A stretch of 64,000 nucleotides of DNA from Kryptolebias marmoratus (lineage: Eukaryota; Chordata; Actinopteri; Cyprinodontiformes; Rivulidae): positions 24,431,750 to 24,495,749 of the forward strand of contig NC_051445.1 in NCBI RefSeq assembly GCF_001649575.2. Reading direction: 5' to 3'. Position 1 is the stretch's first letter; each line of letters starts with the position of its first letter. This document shows positions 1 to 11,159 of the stretch, in pieces. Made by a program: the position numbers and the translations under genes. The notes under the pieces are model-generated. The model had not been told where the DNA came from. It saw only the letters and a list, made by a program, of their open reading frames with translations, and made no database searches.

Positions 1-68
1 GGCCAAAAAAAAAAGTTGCCATTTGGATTTAATTAAGCAAATATGTACGAGCCTCCTATTGGATAATT
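1..68 (+). repeat. Left terminal inverted repeat of Tc1-type element
   Basis: Pairs with 1121-1200. After a short A-rich stretch the two arms share a stretch of about 45 nearly identical bases, including TATGTACGAGCCTCCTATTG. Such long arms of about 70-80 bases are usual in fish Tc1 families. Confidence 0.85.
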
Positions 69-120
69 ACTGCATGGGTTATTTAACCCCAACTGGTGCA
101 ATGAGTTGCTTCTCATTTCT

Positions 121-636
121 TAAACAACCATTTCGAAAGACACATTCGGACATCGTGGAAAAGATGTCAGTCTGTTTGAGAAGGGTTAAACCATTGGCAT
201 GCATCAAGCAGAGAAAACATCTAAGGAGATTGCAGAAACTACTAAAATTGAGTTAAGAACTGTCCAACCCGTTATTAAAAACTGGAAGGATAGTGGGGAC
301 CCATCGTCTTCGAGGAAGAAATGTGGTCGGAAAAAAATCCTGAATGATTGTGATTGGTGATCACTTAAACGTTTGGTGAAATCATATCAAAGAAAAACAA
401 CAGTAGAACTCCAGGCTACGTTTAATAGTGAAAGTAAGAGCATTTCCACACGCACAATGCGAAGGGAACTCAAGGGATTGGGACTGAACAGCTGTGTAGC
501 CTTAAGAAAACCACTAATCAGTGAAGCTAACCAGAAAAAATTGATTCATTTTGCTAAGGAGCATAAAGATTGGACTCTGGAGCAATGGAAGAAGGTCATG
601 TGGTCTGATGAGTCCAGATTTACCCTATTCCAGAGN
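121..636 (+). pseudogene. Tc1-family transposase, N-terminal half, decayed
   Basis: In one frame this reads as a Tc1 transposase: a helix-turn-helix DNA-binding stretch (about 205-290, ending VIKNWKDSG), a basic linker (SRKKCGRKKIL), a second DNA-binding segment (373-520, with STRTMRRELKGLGL), and the start of the catalytic core with WSDESRF, whose Asp is the first residue of the DDE triad. It is dead: TAA at 187-189 and TGA at 358-360 interrupt the frame, the 5' end is shifted out of frame, and the coding region stops at the N at 636, so the second Asp and the Glu are absent. The family call comes from recognised motifs; the exact Tc1 subfamily is not assigned. Confidence 0.85.
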
Positions 637-905
637 TAACAGTGTTGGGACACAGCCTTCTCATTCTTGTTAAAAAACCTAAAGCCATATTCCAAAATAC
701 AGCGATCTTGTTTGATTGCAATAGCAATCTTATCTTGGTTCATGTGACTCAAAAACTCAATAAGCATCAGGGATTCAAGTGGAACAGGTTCTGCAAAAGC
801 ACATCGTGCTAGGACTCTTTTAAATAGCTTATCCTGAGGTTTGAATTGGCATGTTTGAAAATGTCGCCACATGACACTTTTAGTGAACACCAATAAAAGG
901 TTACA
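637..905 (-). pseudogene. C2HC-finger mobile-element-type protein, fragment (inverted copy)
   Basis: The - strand reads through ...VMWRHFQTCQFKPQDKLF..., then FLSHMNQDK and KQDRCILEYGFRFFNKNEKA, ending at SQH where the single N and Tc1 sequence begin. It is a close inverted copy of 1485-1761 (same words, roughly nine bases in ten over long blocks). The first Cys pair of the finger is missing. I recognise the layout (a C-x2-C ... H-x3-C finger, a helical segment, then an IRQKLR-type segment) as one recurrent in uncharacterised fish proteins near tyrosine-recombinase-like transposons, but I cannot name the family with certainty. Confidence 0.55.
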
Positions 906-1020
906 CATTCTAATATTTCATTGGACCGCCTTTAGCTTTGATTACGGCACGCATTCACTGTGGCATTGTTTTTGATAAGCTTCTGCAAGGTCACAGGATT
1001 TCACATCTTCCGTGATAGGT
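906..1020 (-). pseudogene. Tc1-family transposase C-terminal remnant in opposite orientation
   Basis: Read on the - strand this ends RAVIKAKGGPMKY and a TAG stop at 912-910, the characteristic C-terminus of fish Tc1 transposases. An in-frame TGA lies just upstream (MPQ-stop-MRA). It faces the N-terminal half at 121-636, so the two cannot be one reading unit. Upstream on the - strand (1021-1120) the coding sequence is lost and the right inverted repeat follows directly. Confidence 0.75.
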
Positions 1021-1120
1021 AAGAGTTGAGGTAAATTCCATTTAGTCTAAATAAGTTGAGGTAATGCTTGGCTGGCAATGTCAAATTTCCAATTTTCTTG
1101 ATACATTTGTGAAAATTTTT

Positions 1121-1200
1121 CTAATTATCCAATAGGAGGCTCGTACATATTTGCTTAGTTAAATCCGGGTGGAAACTTTTTATTTTTTGGCCAGGCTGTG
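1121..1200 (-). repeat. Right terminal inverted repeat of Tc1-type element
   Basis: This is the reverse complement of the left arm, ending CCAGGCTGTG|TA. Inside the arm (below about 1121) the sequence departs at once from that next to the left arm, so the right part is an internally deleted derivative rather than the mirror half of the same copy. Confidence 0.85.
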
Positions 1201-1239
1201 TATATAAGAGGGAAATGATAACCTGAGTTTATTTTTTAT

Positions 1240-1770
1240 ATGTTAACATATAAAATTCCTAGACATTTGCTGCGTAGGCACAATGATAAGGGTGATGTTG
1301 CAAAAGCTTTAAGCTTACCAACAAATTCAAAAGAAAGGCATCTGCAGTTGGATTATATCTGTAATAAAGGGAACTTTAAACACAACACTGAAGTTTTGGA
1401 AAACCACACAGGAAGTCTCATTCCATGGAAACAACCAAAGAAGAAAACTGAGGGACATCAATTTACACATTGTGTGTACTGCTATGGATTGTTCACTGAA
1501 AGAGTGATGTGGCCACATTTTCAAACATGCTAATTCAAACCTCAGGATAAGCTGTTTAAAAGAGCTAAAACAAGATTCCTAGCACTATATGCTTCTTTAC
1601 AACCTGTTCCACTCGGAATCACTGATGCGTATTTAAAGTTTTTGAGTCACATGAACCAAGATAAGAGTGTTGCTGCAATCAAACAAGATCGCTGTATTTT
1701 GGAATATGGTTTTAGGTTCTTTAACAAGAATGAGAAGGCTGTGTCCCAACACCGTTATATTGCCCAATAA
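1240..1770 (+). pseudogene. C2HC-finger mobile-element-type protein, fragment (plus copy)
   Basis: An open frame from ATG 1240 reaches a TAA at 1531-1533, then stays open in the same frame to 1770. The finger is at 1471-1530: C-x2-C-x11-H-x3-C, ending VMWPHFQTC. The stop is a CAA-to-TAA change relative to the inverted copy at 637-905, so the ORF is broken by one transition. After it come FKPQDKLFKR, FLSHMNQDK and CILEYGFRFFNKNEKA. Similarity to the family ends at about 1761; the next bases belong to a - strand fragment. No function can be assigned beyond probable nucleic-acid binding by the finger, and this copy looks dead. Confidence 0.55.
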
Positions 1771-2312
1771 GAGCAAGCTGTTCCCGACTTTACGAGTGTG
1801 TAATGGATTTTCATATTTTCCGGTTTCTTTTCGAAATCCTCTGAGGTGACAACATGGCTGTACTTCTCTGGTTTAATAAGGTCTTTGATAGACTTTCCCG
1901 AAGCCACTTTTTTTGCTCTGAGTAAAAGTCCTGCAAGCTGTCTTAGTTTTTGCCTAATGTAACAGTGTGCAAGATGTGCAAAATCGTCATTGTTGTTTGT
2001 CTGAGAAACAACAACAACACTTCAATGCTTAGATGCAAATTCTTCTGCATCTCTGACAGCTAGTTTGTCTCTGCTCTTTAGGCCTCCTAAATTTATAAAC
2101 ATGGCCAATAAGAGCAAGCTGTTCCCGACTTCACAAGTGTGTAATGGACTTTCATATTTTCCGGTTTCTTTACTAAATCCTCTGAGGTGACAACATGGCT
2201 GTACTTTCTGGTTTAATAAGGTCTTTGATAGACTTCACTGAAGCCACTTTTTTCGCTCTGAGTAAAAGTCCTGAAAGCTGTTTTAGTTTTTGCCTAATGT
2301 AATGGTGTTGGG
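1762..2312 (-). pseudogene. Downstream part of the same C2HC-finger protein, with a partial duplication
   Basis: Read on -, 2312 to 2103 and again 1971 to 1762 give the same segment: IRQKLRQL(A/S)GLLLRAKK, then SIKDLIKPE, then a stretch with EDFEKKPENMKIHYT in one copy. The two units of about 200 bases are direct repeats whose starts are 341 bases apart. The 130 bases between them (1972-2102) look like further coding remnant (AVRDAEEFASKH). The segment would follow SQH of the fragments at 637-905 and 1240-1761, and 2302-2312 still carries the end of that upstream piece. Frameshifts and a missing remainder show it is a relic. Confidence 0.5.
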
Positions 2313-2921
2313 ATCTGTGCTTCCTCGTCAGATTTTCCTACCGTAGCACGGCTAAACAGCTATGTCTAACGGTCGGTGCTACCCGTCAAAACCTGCTAAC
2401 GTCATGTTTACAAACTGAAAACTATAGCAGTTCGTGTTAATGTTAAATATCATCGGATACTGAAGTGGAAGCTTAGGAGTTCTGCTTAGCATAGCATTGG
2501 AACAATTTATATCCATGACGGAAACCTTTCTAAAACCACAAAAATCCCTTCCTTCATCAGAATATCCTACCTGTTAAATATAAGCAAGTAGCACAAATAG
2601 ATCTATGCATTAAAAGCAGCAAATGTCTGAAAAACATTACAACTTACATGCAAAAACTTACAAAAGCACAAAAAAATACTTCAACAACACTCCACAAAAA
2701 ATAAATGTCACTTTTCTGATTTTTTTATGTACAGATATGCATCTTTTAATGGTTTAAAATAAAAAATATATAGTTATTTCCATGCAGTGTCCAGAAAGAG
2801 GTGTTGTTCAGCTTGTAGGGCACCACAACTGCTTCCACCCACCTCCATCATCATCATCATATGAAATTACTTTTTGTCACAACAAAAAATAGTGGCTGGT
2901 AAAATATTTGAGTGGCTGGTA
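2313..2921. other. No gene seen; AT-rich sequence up to the first gap
   Basis: There is no supported coding or RNA feature. It is moderately AT-rich with an ATC/CAT run at 2847-2860. Just before the gap, GTGGCTGGTA occurs twice, 20 bases apart (2891-2900 and 2911-2920), which could be the edge of a short tandem repeat that continues into the gap. Confidence 0.6.
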
Positions 2922-3759
2922 NNNNNNNNNNNNNNNNNNNNNNNNNNNNNNNNNNNNNNNNNNNNNNNNNNNNNNNNNNNNNNNNNNNNNNNNNNNNNNN
3001 NNNNNNNNNNNNNNNNNNNNNNNNNNNNNNNNNNNNNNNNNNNNNNNNNNNNNNNNNNNNNNNNNNNNNNNNNNNNNNNNNNNNNNNNNNNNNNNNNNNN
3101 NNNNNNNNNNNNNNNNNNNNNNNNNNNNNNNNNNNNNNNNNNNNNNNNNNNNNNNNNNNNNNNNNNNNNNNNNNNNNNNNNNNNNNNNNNNNNNNNNNNN
3201 NNNNNNNNNNNNNNNNNNNNNNNNNNNNNNNNNNNNNNNNNNNNNNNNNNNNNNNNNNNNNNNNNNNNNNNNNNNNNNNNNNNNNNNNNNNNNNNNNNNN
3301 NNNNNNNNNNNNNNNNNNNNNNNNNNNNNNNNNNNNNNNNNNNNNNNNNNNNNNNNNNNNNNNNNNNNNNNNNNNNNNNNNNNNNNNNNNNNNNNNNNNN
3401 NNNNNNNNNNNNNNNNNNNNNNNNNNNNNNNNNNNNNNNNNNNNNNNNNNNNNNNNNNNNNNNNNNNNNNNNNNNNNNNNNNNNNNNNNNNNNNNNNNNN
3501 NNNNNNNNNNNNNNNNNNNNNNNNNNNNNNNNNNNNNNNNNNNNNNNNNNNNNNNNNNNNNNNNNNNNNNNNNNNNNNNNNNNNNNNNNNNNNNNNNNNN
3601 NNNNNNNNNNNNNNNNNNNNNNNNNNNNNNNNNNNNNNNNNNNNNNNNNNNNNNNNNNNNNNNNNNNNNNNNNNNNNNNNNNNNNNNNNNNNNNNNNNNN
3701 NNNNNNNNNNNNNNNNNNNNNNNNNNNNNNNNNNNNNNNNNNNNNNNNNNNNNNNNNNN
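2922..3759. other. Assembly gap (838 N)
   Basis: Unknown sequence. The right edge is very G-rich (GGTGGGGGTGGGGTGGGGTG at 3760-3779). The gap lies directly upstream of the CpG-rich block at 3760-5640, so the missing zfpm2 exon 1 could be here, but nothing visible proves it. Confidence 0.95.
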
Positions 3760-5640
3760 GGTGGGGGTGGGGTGGGGTGTGCCTCCGCCAGTGTTTATGG
3801 GAGCGCCCCCTCGGAGGCCGCGCTCAGACATCTGATGTCAAATGTGCTTATTAAACTGACTTAGTGTCCCCCCCCCTCCCTTTCTTCTTTTACCATTGTC
3901 TTCACTTTATGGAGCACGGGAGGATTCATGTGGCCTCCTCGGGGATCCCCCCCGACGCAGGGAGAAAACGAAGCGCCGTACTGTAGCGATTACGGGAAGT
4001 TTGTTTTAGCAGCCGAGTGGCAGAAGCACGAGTCCCCGGAGCGGAGCACTGTGTCATGCTGTCAAAATGCCCAACCTGCTGGTGTGAGGGGTGATCTAAC
4101 ATCTGTGCAGCTGCTGCGTGCTCCGGGGAGCTTCCTCTCTGTTCAGCAGATTTGAAATCGTCTCCGGCTTGGACGGGGAATATTGTCACGTTGAAGAGAA
4201 GGCGACGAGAAAAGCCCGCTAAGCGTCGGTCCCGACTGTTTGTGGTCGCTTATTGCCTCGCTAGCTGTCCCGACCAAGAAAGCTAACCTGAAGACGACAA
4301 CAAAGTCGCTGCTTTTCTCCCGCAGTCATCCTGAACCTGAAGCCCAGCTGAACGGGGGGTGGAGTGGGGGGGGGCTCCCTGCTCGAGCTGAATGTCTGCT
4401 TTTTATCACAGCAGCCATTTTTTTTTTTTTTTTCCCATCTGCGCTCCGCAGTTAATCTCTCCAACTCCTTAGCATACGGCCACTTTACGTAACGTCAGCA
4501 TGCTGTTTATCATATCAGGTGACATTTCTATCTTTGAGGGGCATTTATCGGAGGCAGATTACACTACTAAGGGATAAGGGGAGTGTTTACAGAATTGACT
4601 GCCAACATCCTGTATCTGAACGTGTGCGTGTGTTTACTGGAGTATACATCGCTGCATGTGCAGCATGTGGTTATGCGCTTTCGCAGAGGCAATCCGAGCT
4701 GTTAGCTTGATGTTCTTTGTGTCCCCCCCCCTTCGCCGAGACTTCTCATCCCTATTCCTTACAACTAAGCTCAGGTTCGCTTCCTCGTTCATGGGGAGCT
4801 CGTGGAAGTCGCGCACGCCGCGTCTCAACCCCTTGGCCCGCGAACGCTGGCAGCTCTAGCAGTCAGATGTTTTGGGGGTGTAGAAAAAAAAAAAAAAGAA
4901 GCGTTTGCATGCCAGCTTCCTCGTATATTTAAGGGTCCTCCTTTCATTTGGGTGACAATCACGGCACGTCTCTTGTGTTCCTCGCGTTGATTTCTGTCAG
5001 AAGAAGAATGGCTGCTGGATGCCAACTTTCCCTCAAACATCTGTTCCCTGCCAATAACAGCATGTGCTGTTGCCTCGTCTTAGCTGAAGGATCCCCAATT
5101 GCCTCCTCACTTTTGACACAAAACAACAATGCAGATGCATGTCATCTCCTTTCATCGCGTTTGTGCTTTCCTTCTCTTCTCTTCGCGTCTAAAGTAAAAA
5201 TCTTTTGTGTGCAGAGGAAGTCTTTGTGCCTCTGCGGCTGTGATTGGTGCTCGTGTCGCAGGCTCTGCAGCTACAGGAACAGGGACGTATGGCAGCAGCT
5301 GCCGCTTCCTTTTGCTGTGTTGTGTTGTGTTGTGTGTTTGACGGGCTGAGGTTGGCAGCCGATGCACCGGCAGGGGCCTAATCCTGCCCTCCCTGTCGCC
5401 GCCGCGGACGGCGGTGGGAGACGTGGGCCGGGTGGCTGCAGAGGTGGAGGTCACTTCCTCTCCCAGCTTCCTCTTTATCTTCCTCTTTCTCGAATTCCTC
5501 CGCTATTATTCCAATAACTGCCGCTTGGAGCCGACGCCATTGTGTTTTCATCCAGGCTCCGGAGCTGTCACTGGTGTGAACAAAATGCTAATTTTAGAAA
5601 CACGTCCGAGTCCAAGCAAATTGCAAAATAAATAAAAAAA
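3760..5640. promoter_or_regulatory. CpG-rich, promoter-like region, possibly zfpm2 5' end
   Basis: CpG is visibly denser here than in the flanks (for example around 3780-3830, 3940-4060, 4190-4270, 4795-4850 and 5390-5440), with GC-box-like runs and no transposon. A CpG-rich block upstream of a developmental regulator is usual for a fish promoter. No TATA box, start codon context or first-exon peptide (MSRRK... type) could be found, so the promoter role and its assignment to zfpm2 are inference. ORFs of up to about 130 codons here resemble no known protein and look like chance ORFs in GC-rich DNA. Confidence 0.35.
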
Positions 5641-8307
5641 ACAGCGTTGCTGTCACCGGTTGTAGATTTACCTTTTAATTTTTACATTTTGTTCCCTAAT
5701 CGTATTCCTCTCAGTCTATTTAGATGTTGTATCAATGATGCCCACTGAGCCCCGGGAAACAATTGACTTTCAGCCTGCTTTAAGTTAATAGCCTTGTCTC
5801 TTCCTTGTAGGGATCAATATTGGTATTAATTAATCACCACTATCAGGAGCAGGATCTAGTTCCATTTGTTGTTACATCAGCAAAATATCAATAGAGAAAG
5901 TGGACTCCCCGATCGTCATGGCAACTTCATCTCTTAGGTCAAAGAGAGTTTATCTTATCTTGCTGCTGAGAGTGGCAAACTGCTTAGGAATCTAGTTTAG
6001 ACTCAAAGATCATTGATTTAAGCTTTTTTTTTTTTTCTCACCCCCACCTTGTTGTTTCAGTGGGGAGGGAGTGACAAAAACAAAACAAAAACAAACAATA
6101 AAAAAACAGAGAAAGGCAGCATTCTAATCACAACCGAGATGTAAGATTTAAACACTGATGTCCAAAGGCCATTACAGCAAAGAGGGCCTCTGGCCTCGCT
6201 GCTGTTCAAGTACGTCCTCTAAGGACCCAGACGAAGCTCTGATTCTCCTAGGCGTCGCCGTAGAGTACGTCCGGACAGCTGACAGCGTGGGGCTGCAGCC
6301 CACCGGTGCAGAATGTGACCATCCTGACATGTGCCCAGGCCTCAGCCCGCACCAGGACATGTGTTGGAACGAGCCGCTGGTTCTGACGGGGGGGACTGCA
6401 CCGATGGGATGGCGTGCAGAACTGAAAGAGGATTGGTTCCTTTATTTTTTTACTTTGAAATCGCTCTTATCAGATTGTTGTTTAAAACAAGACGTGTGGC
6501 TTATTTACCTATTTTTGGCCCTTTTATTTTAAACAAAGAAACCGAAATGAAATCAACTTGTAATTAGAGGAATTGCTACTAAAAGGATCAAGTTACAAGT
6601 CAGCTTACTGTAAACTTTAACACTGAAGTGCATTGCTTGGTTCTTTTGGATTTTTACATTGTATTTAAAAGTATCCACAAAAATATTATACATTATGTGC
6701 TGTTTATGCAGGAAGAAATGTAGTTTAAGTTAAAAAAAAAGAAAAAAAGTACAAAAAATATAGTGAAAAGCGTCCACCAGTTTGCTTCCAGCTTGCAGTA
6801 TCAGAGTAAGTGTTCTTTGTGATGACATTTGGCTGATTGGTAAATCTGCTGTTTGAGCGTACAGTCGGATTAGTACCTTTTAATTTTACATTTTCACTCC
6901 CCCAATCAAGAACGGCAGGTTGCTCTTTCGGCATGTGCAGCGGAGAGTAGAGAGGCTGCTTCTCGTGGGAAGTTGCAGGCCCGGCGTGAACTGTTCCGGG
7001 CAGCCCGGTGAGCCTCGGCGCCCGGATGGAGCTCATCACGTTGCCGAAAGCTCCTCAGGGTTGGAGCAGAGAGAGCAGGCACTCCACCATCCCCACACCC
7101 CACCGTCCGTCCTCTTCGTGCCTCCAGGACACAATTGCCTCATTTAACATTCTCTATTTGGCCCCTGCCAAGAGGGGAAATAGCCAGGGTGAGTAAGAGA
7201 GGCTGCCACACATCATGAATTCTTCTTTCATTTAACTTGCACGGCCCCCTTTTCACCTTGGCGATGCACATGGATCAGCCATGGAGATATTGCTCAATTA
7301 AGGGGATTTTCCGAGGTGGCTCCTGAGGTATTGCGGTTATTTTCGTGCCACGCCGAGGGTTTTTTGATGTATCATGGATATGGATATTGAGTTTGGGGCG
7401 TCTGCGCGATGCTTTGACACCCTTCGCAGCACCGGGGGGGGAGAACCAGCTCCGAGCCAGCAACAAGAACTCGCCTCTGCCACGTCTCACCAAACAGAGT
7501 CCACGGCTGGAAAGCTGTCAGTCTTCCTCCGGGGGCGTATAAATAACTTTTATGTGTCTGTTTGACTCCTTTTGTTCCTCCCTATTTCATTAGCCACAGC
7601 TGATCAAAACATTTTCATGGGAACCTGTCAACGCTGATATTAGCGTTCTGACTGAATCTTGGACGAGGGAAAGAAAAGGGGCCGTCTGGAGACGTGACTC
7701 ACAGCGTGCGGCAAGCGTCGTCACTTCGTGTTATTAGATCACGCATTAGCCCGGCCTCGAATCTGACTTCAGATTTGAGCCGAAAAAAAGCGAGTTAACC
7801 AGAAACGGAGTGGTGTTTGTTTCTAAGAAGATGATAATAAATAGGCGTCATTCGGTGAAGACCGTTTCCAGAAGCAGGATGGTAGCTGGCACGCCACAGA
7901 GTGACGGCCTAATAGCTGTTCAGCTGAAATCTCTGGCTTGGCAGGAATTACAGAGGATGTGTTTGGAGAGGGGGGGGGGGTGGTTGCAGTGAGAAGCAGA
8001 ACTTTTGCCGTGAGTTGAAATGCACCGGAGCGTCGTAGTTCAGGATTAAGTAACAAGCTTTTCACTTCAATTTGTTCATCAGCGTTTTCCCGCCAGCGTC
8101 TTAACGCTCCGGCGGAAAATTGCTAATGACAAAGCTCCGCAAAAAGATAAACAATTGACGTCAAACACGCCGGGAAAACATAAAGCAAACTCCGCGGCGC
8201 GCTAATGCCGTAAAGAGGCCGTGTTTAGATTTGCACCAGTGCAAAGCCGGTAAAGCTGTTGACAGCGCAGCTTACACGTGATGCGATCAGAGACCCCCCC
8301 CCCCCCC
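5641..8307. other. Presumed zfpm2 intron 1: unique DNA, no gene
   Basis: No exon, RNA gene or clear transposon is seen. The block at about 5690-6030 (ATTAATTAATCACC, GTTTATCTTATCTTGC) is free of repeats and carries TAAT and GATA-type words, so it is a possible regulatory element. G homopolymers lie near 7435 and 7970. The right end runs into a C14 tract and a gap. Confidence 0.5.
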
Positions 8308-8428
8308 NNNNNNNNNNNNNNNNNNNNNNNNNNNNNNNNNNNNNNNNNNNNNNNNNNNNNNNNNNNNNNNNNNNNNNNNNNNNNNNNNNNNNNNNNNNNN
8401 NNNNNNNNNNNNNNNNNNNNNNNNNNNN
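8308..8428. other. Assembly gap (121 N) inside a C homopolymer
   Basis: The gap is flanked by C14 on the left (8294-8307) and C8 on the right (8429-8436). Confidence 0.95.
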
Positions 8429-11159
8429 CCCCCCCCATTTTAAGCAGGTCGATGAGGATTGATCATGTTTGTTCTAAATCGTGCAAAATCAGATTAGGCT
8501 GGGCGTCTGCGTCACTGAGCAGTGAGGAAAAGGAGAGCCGCATCTTTTAGTTTTTATTATCTTAAAGAAGGTTTTGTAAAGTGACACAGTAAACACCCAG
8601 AAAGAAATGCAGCAGCTATTATTTCCAGAATCAGCCCATTTTCCCTTTTTTATTTGTGTGTGTGTATTTCAGAGAATGCTTATCTAGTAATTACTAAAAA
8701 CTGTTGACACTGAGCAAGTGCTGTAGCCAGCTAAAATGCGTTTTTGTCTTATGATATCAGATTGGATGTTTATCTTCGGTTCATACAATCACGCATCCCT
8801 GAAAACCACAGATAACCGCCTCAAAACTCTTTATTTCCAGCACGAGCCTGGAATTAAGAGGCTCGTTTAAAAAAATAAATAAATAAATAAAAAAACAAGA
8901 AAAGAAAACAGTCATTGTAGCCTCTGTTCATGTCTTTCTGGTAAAACACTTTATTTTTTTCCCCCCTCCTTTCCGGTGGAGTTAAGGCCGTCTTCTGTGA
9001 ATCTCAGAGACACACGTTTGACCATAATCAAGTTTTTTAAGCTTCAGAAAATGGATAACAACTGGGTCAGATGATAAGCCCGGGCAAAACAGCAAAAAAA
9101 AAAAAAAAAAACTCCTTCTGTGATAGACGAGAGGAAAATCTGATTGATTGATGTCTGCTGGCTTTGCCACCATCACAAGGCAGCTGACAGTTTGTTTGGG
9201 ATCAGATGATTTCACTCTTCAGATTGGGGTGGAGGCGAAGCTAGGCAAATATGAAGGACACAAAGGTCAACGGCTTCTCTCCTCCGTTCTGTATCTATCT
9301 CTCCCTTCGCAATAGCCTGCTTTGACAAACTCTAATATGTTGCTAAGCTTTGTGGCAGCGGGACACATGGTCATAGTTTGTACTGTAATATCCTATAGCG
9401 GTAATCTCACGAGGCATGATTGAAAGTGCTGGAAGGATCTGGTGCTTGCAGGGACCCGTTGACATCATCAGCGGCTGTGGACTGGCACATGTCTGCGGAC
9501 TCGTTTGAGCCGGGCCTTTTCCCGTGGGACTGAGTAAGTTAAACAACAGCGTCGGCTCAAAGTGAATCTGTTATTGTAAGCAGGATCTGATAAGACGGCT
9601 CCAGATTAGGAGTTTGTGCTGCAAAAAAAAAAAAAAGAGAAAAAAAAACGGGGGTGGGGGGCAAAAATGGAATCTCCATCGAGTGTCTCTCTCTCTTTCT
9701 CTCTGTGGTTTTGGAAAACGATGAATGTGGAACTGTGACAAAGGATGATTGGAGGCATATTGTAAATAAACACCCAAGCCTTTTTACGACTCACTCGGAG
9801 TCTCTCTGGAAAGTAGTTCCATGCAACAATTCAGCTGTTCTTGCCGCTTAAATTGTGCATTACAGGGGCTGCTCTGGAGTCGACCTATGTGGCAAAGGTA
9901 ACTGTGACACACAAGTTACACTTTACCAAAATAAACTCTTGTAAGATAGACTTTTTTTATCTCTTATTTGGTTAGAACAACTCCCAGTATAGCCAGTGGT
10001 TGTCATTTTGGTTTTTCACTTAGTGTTATGAAGCTTATGGCTAAGCGGTATGCATTTTTTTTAATACCGTAAAGCCCTCCTCAAATTAGACAGAACACAA
10101 TATTATGGTCTGCCTTGAAACGTTTTGGTCTTTTCTTATCAATGCATGTAATTTAGGGTATTTTAAACATTTCTAATACATCTTAACCTCATTTTCTTAG
10201 AGTAAAGATGCAACAGAGGGAGTATTATTTTGTCACGATGGAACAAAGTAACAACACTTAAACAGTCACTTATAAAGCTTTTTTTGTGTGTTTTGTTTTA
10301 GACACTGGCCTACCTATAGGTTTGCGTTCCAGTTCGAGAGCTAATCTGAAGGCGTGCTTGTAGTGCACACACACACACACACACACACAGACAGACAGAC
10401 AAAAGCAGGTGTTGTTAGATTTAGCCACCATTGCAGCTCACCAGACTCTTTACATCCAGTCAGCTGTTTCTGCTCATTGTGTCTCTCCCCACCAGTGACA
10501 GTTCCGTGTTCTAAAGAGCAATGGGTCCTCCTGTCCAATGCAAGGGTAACAAAAGCAGACACATGCTTTGACACGTTTGTCTTACATAATTTATAAGAGT
10601 TCGGACATTAAAGGTCCTTCTGTAGCCATTTTGTCGGTGAACAGGTTGTGCATTGGTAGTGGAGTGAGTAGGTTGCGACATAGTAGCTAGAAATACTTTG
10701 ACTTAGCTTCTTGTTGTACCATCTTAGACATTGCACTATAGTTTATTTGCAAATATTTAAAGCAAAACATTGCTATTTTTGGCTGTTCTAGTACATCTTA
10801 TAGCTGTGTTACCGCCCAACCCTAATGGAGCTTGTATTTATTAAGACTGGACACCAGTTCCTATGGTGATGTCTGTAATATTAGAGGGCCTTGCTTTCTC
10901 TGTTACTTTTTGTTTTTTTTTATAAACATAACAGACACGTCCATTAGCTTTGTATGGGGCTGCTTTCAAGATCAAGGTCTCACTTGTAATGAAGTGACTA
11001 TGCAAATGCAAGTCAAATTCTACAACTGTGGATTGCTTGTTTTAATCGAGTTTCCCCTGAAAGAAAACGTAGCCTTTATTCAGAGCCACACTAAGCAAAC
11101 AATAAAAAAGGATAATCCGAAGACAATTCCCATCCAAATGGAACCGGACATCATTTAGG
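8429..11159. other. Presumed intron 1: no gene; microsatellite and A/T tracts
   Basis: No coding or RNA feature is supported. An AAAT run lies at 8872-8892, poly(A) tracts at 9093-9110 and 9622-9646, and a compound microsatellite (CA)n(CAGA)n at 10366-10400. The remainder is AT-rich unique sequence. Confidence 0.55.
10366..10400. repeat. Compound microsatellite (CA)12 then (CAGA)3
   Basis: A direct run of CA dinucleotides (10366-10389) passes into CAGACAGACAGAC. Confidence 0.95.

Larger units (their letters stand above)
1..1200. mobile_element. Composite Tc1/mariner-type DNA transposon remnant, left end cut by window
   Basis: Both ends carry the same terminal inverted repeat: the left arm at 1-68 reads GCAAATATGTACGAGCCTCC and the same words occur on the - strand at 1121-1200. 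The right end finishes in ...CCAGGCTGTG followed by TA at 1201, the dinucleotide Tc1 elements insert into. The left end probably starts about ten bases before the window. The interior is not one element: the N-terminal half of a transposase runs on + (to 636), a C-terminal scrap runs on - (906-1020), and between them sits an unrelated protein fragment (637-905). It is either two Tc1 copies joined head to head or a misassembly; a single N at 636 marks the join. Confidence 0.8.

Noticed and set aside
2857..3864. Open frames of over 300 codons across the first gap on both strands
   Set aside because: They consist almost entirely of N-derived unknown residues. The same applies to frames over the gaps at 8308, 11901, 13507, 55781 and 59645.
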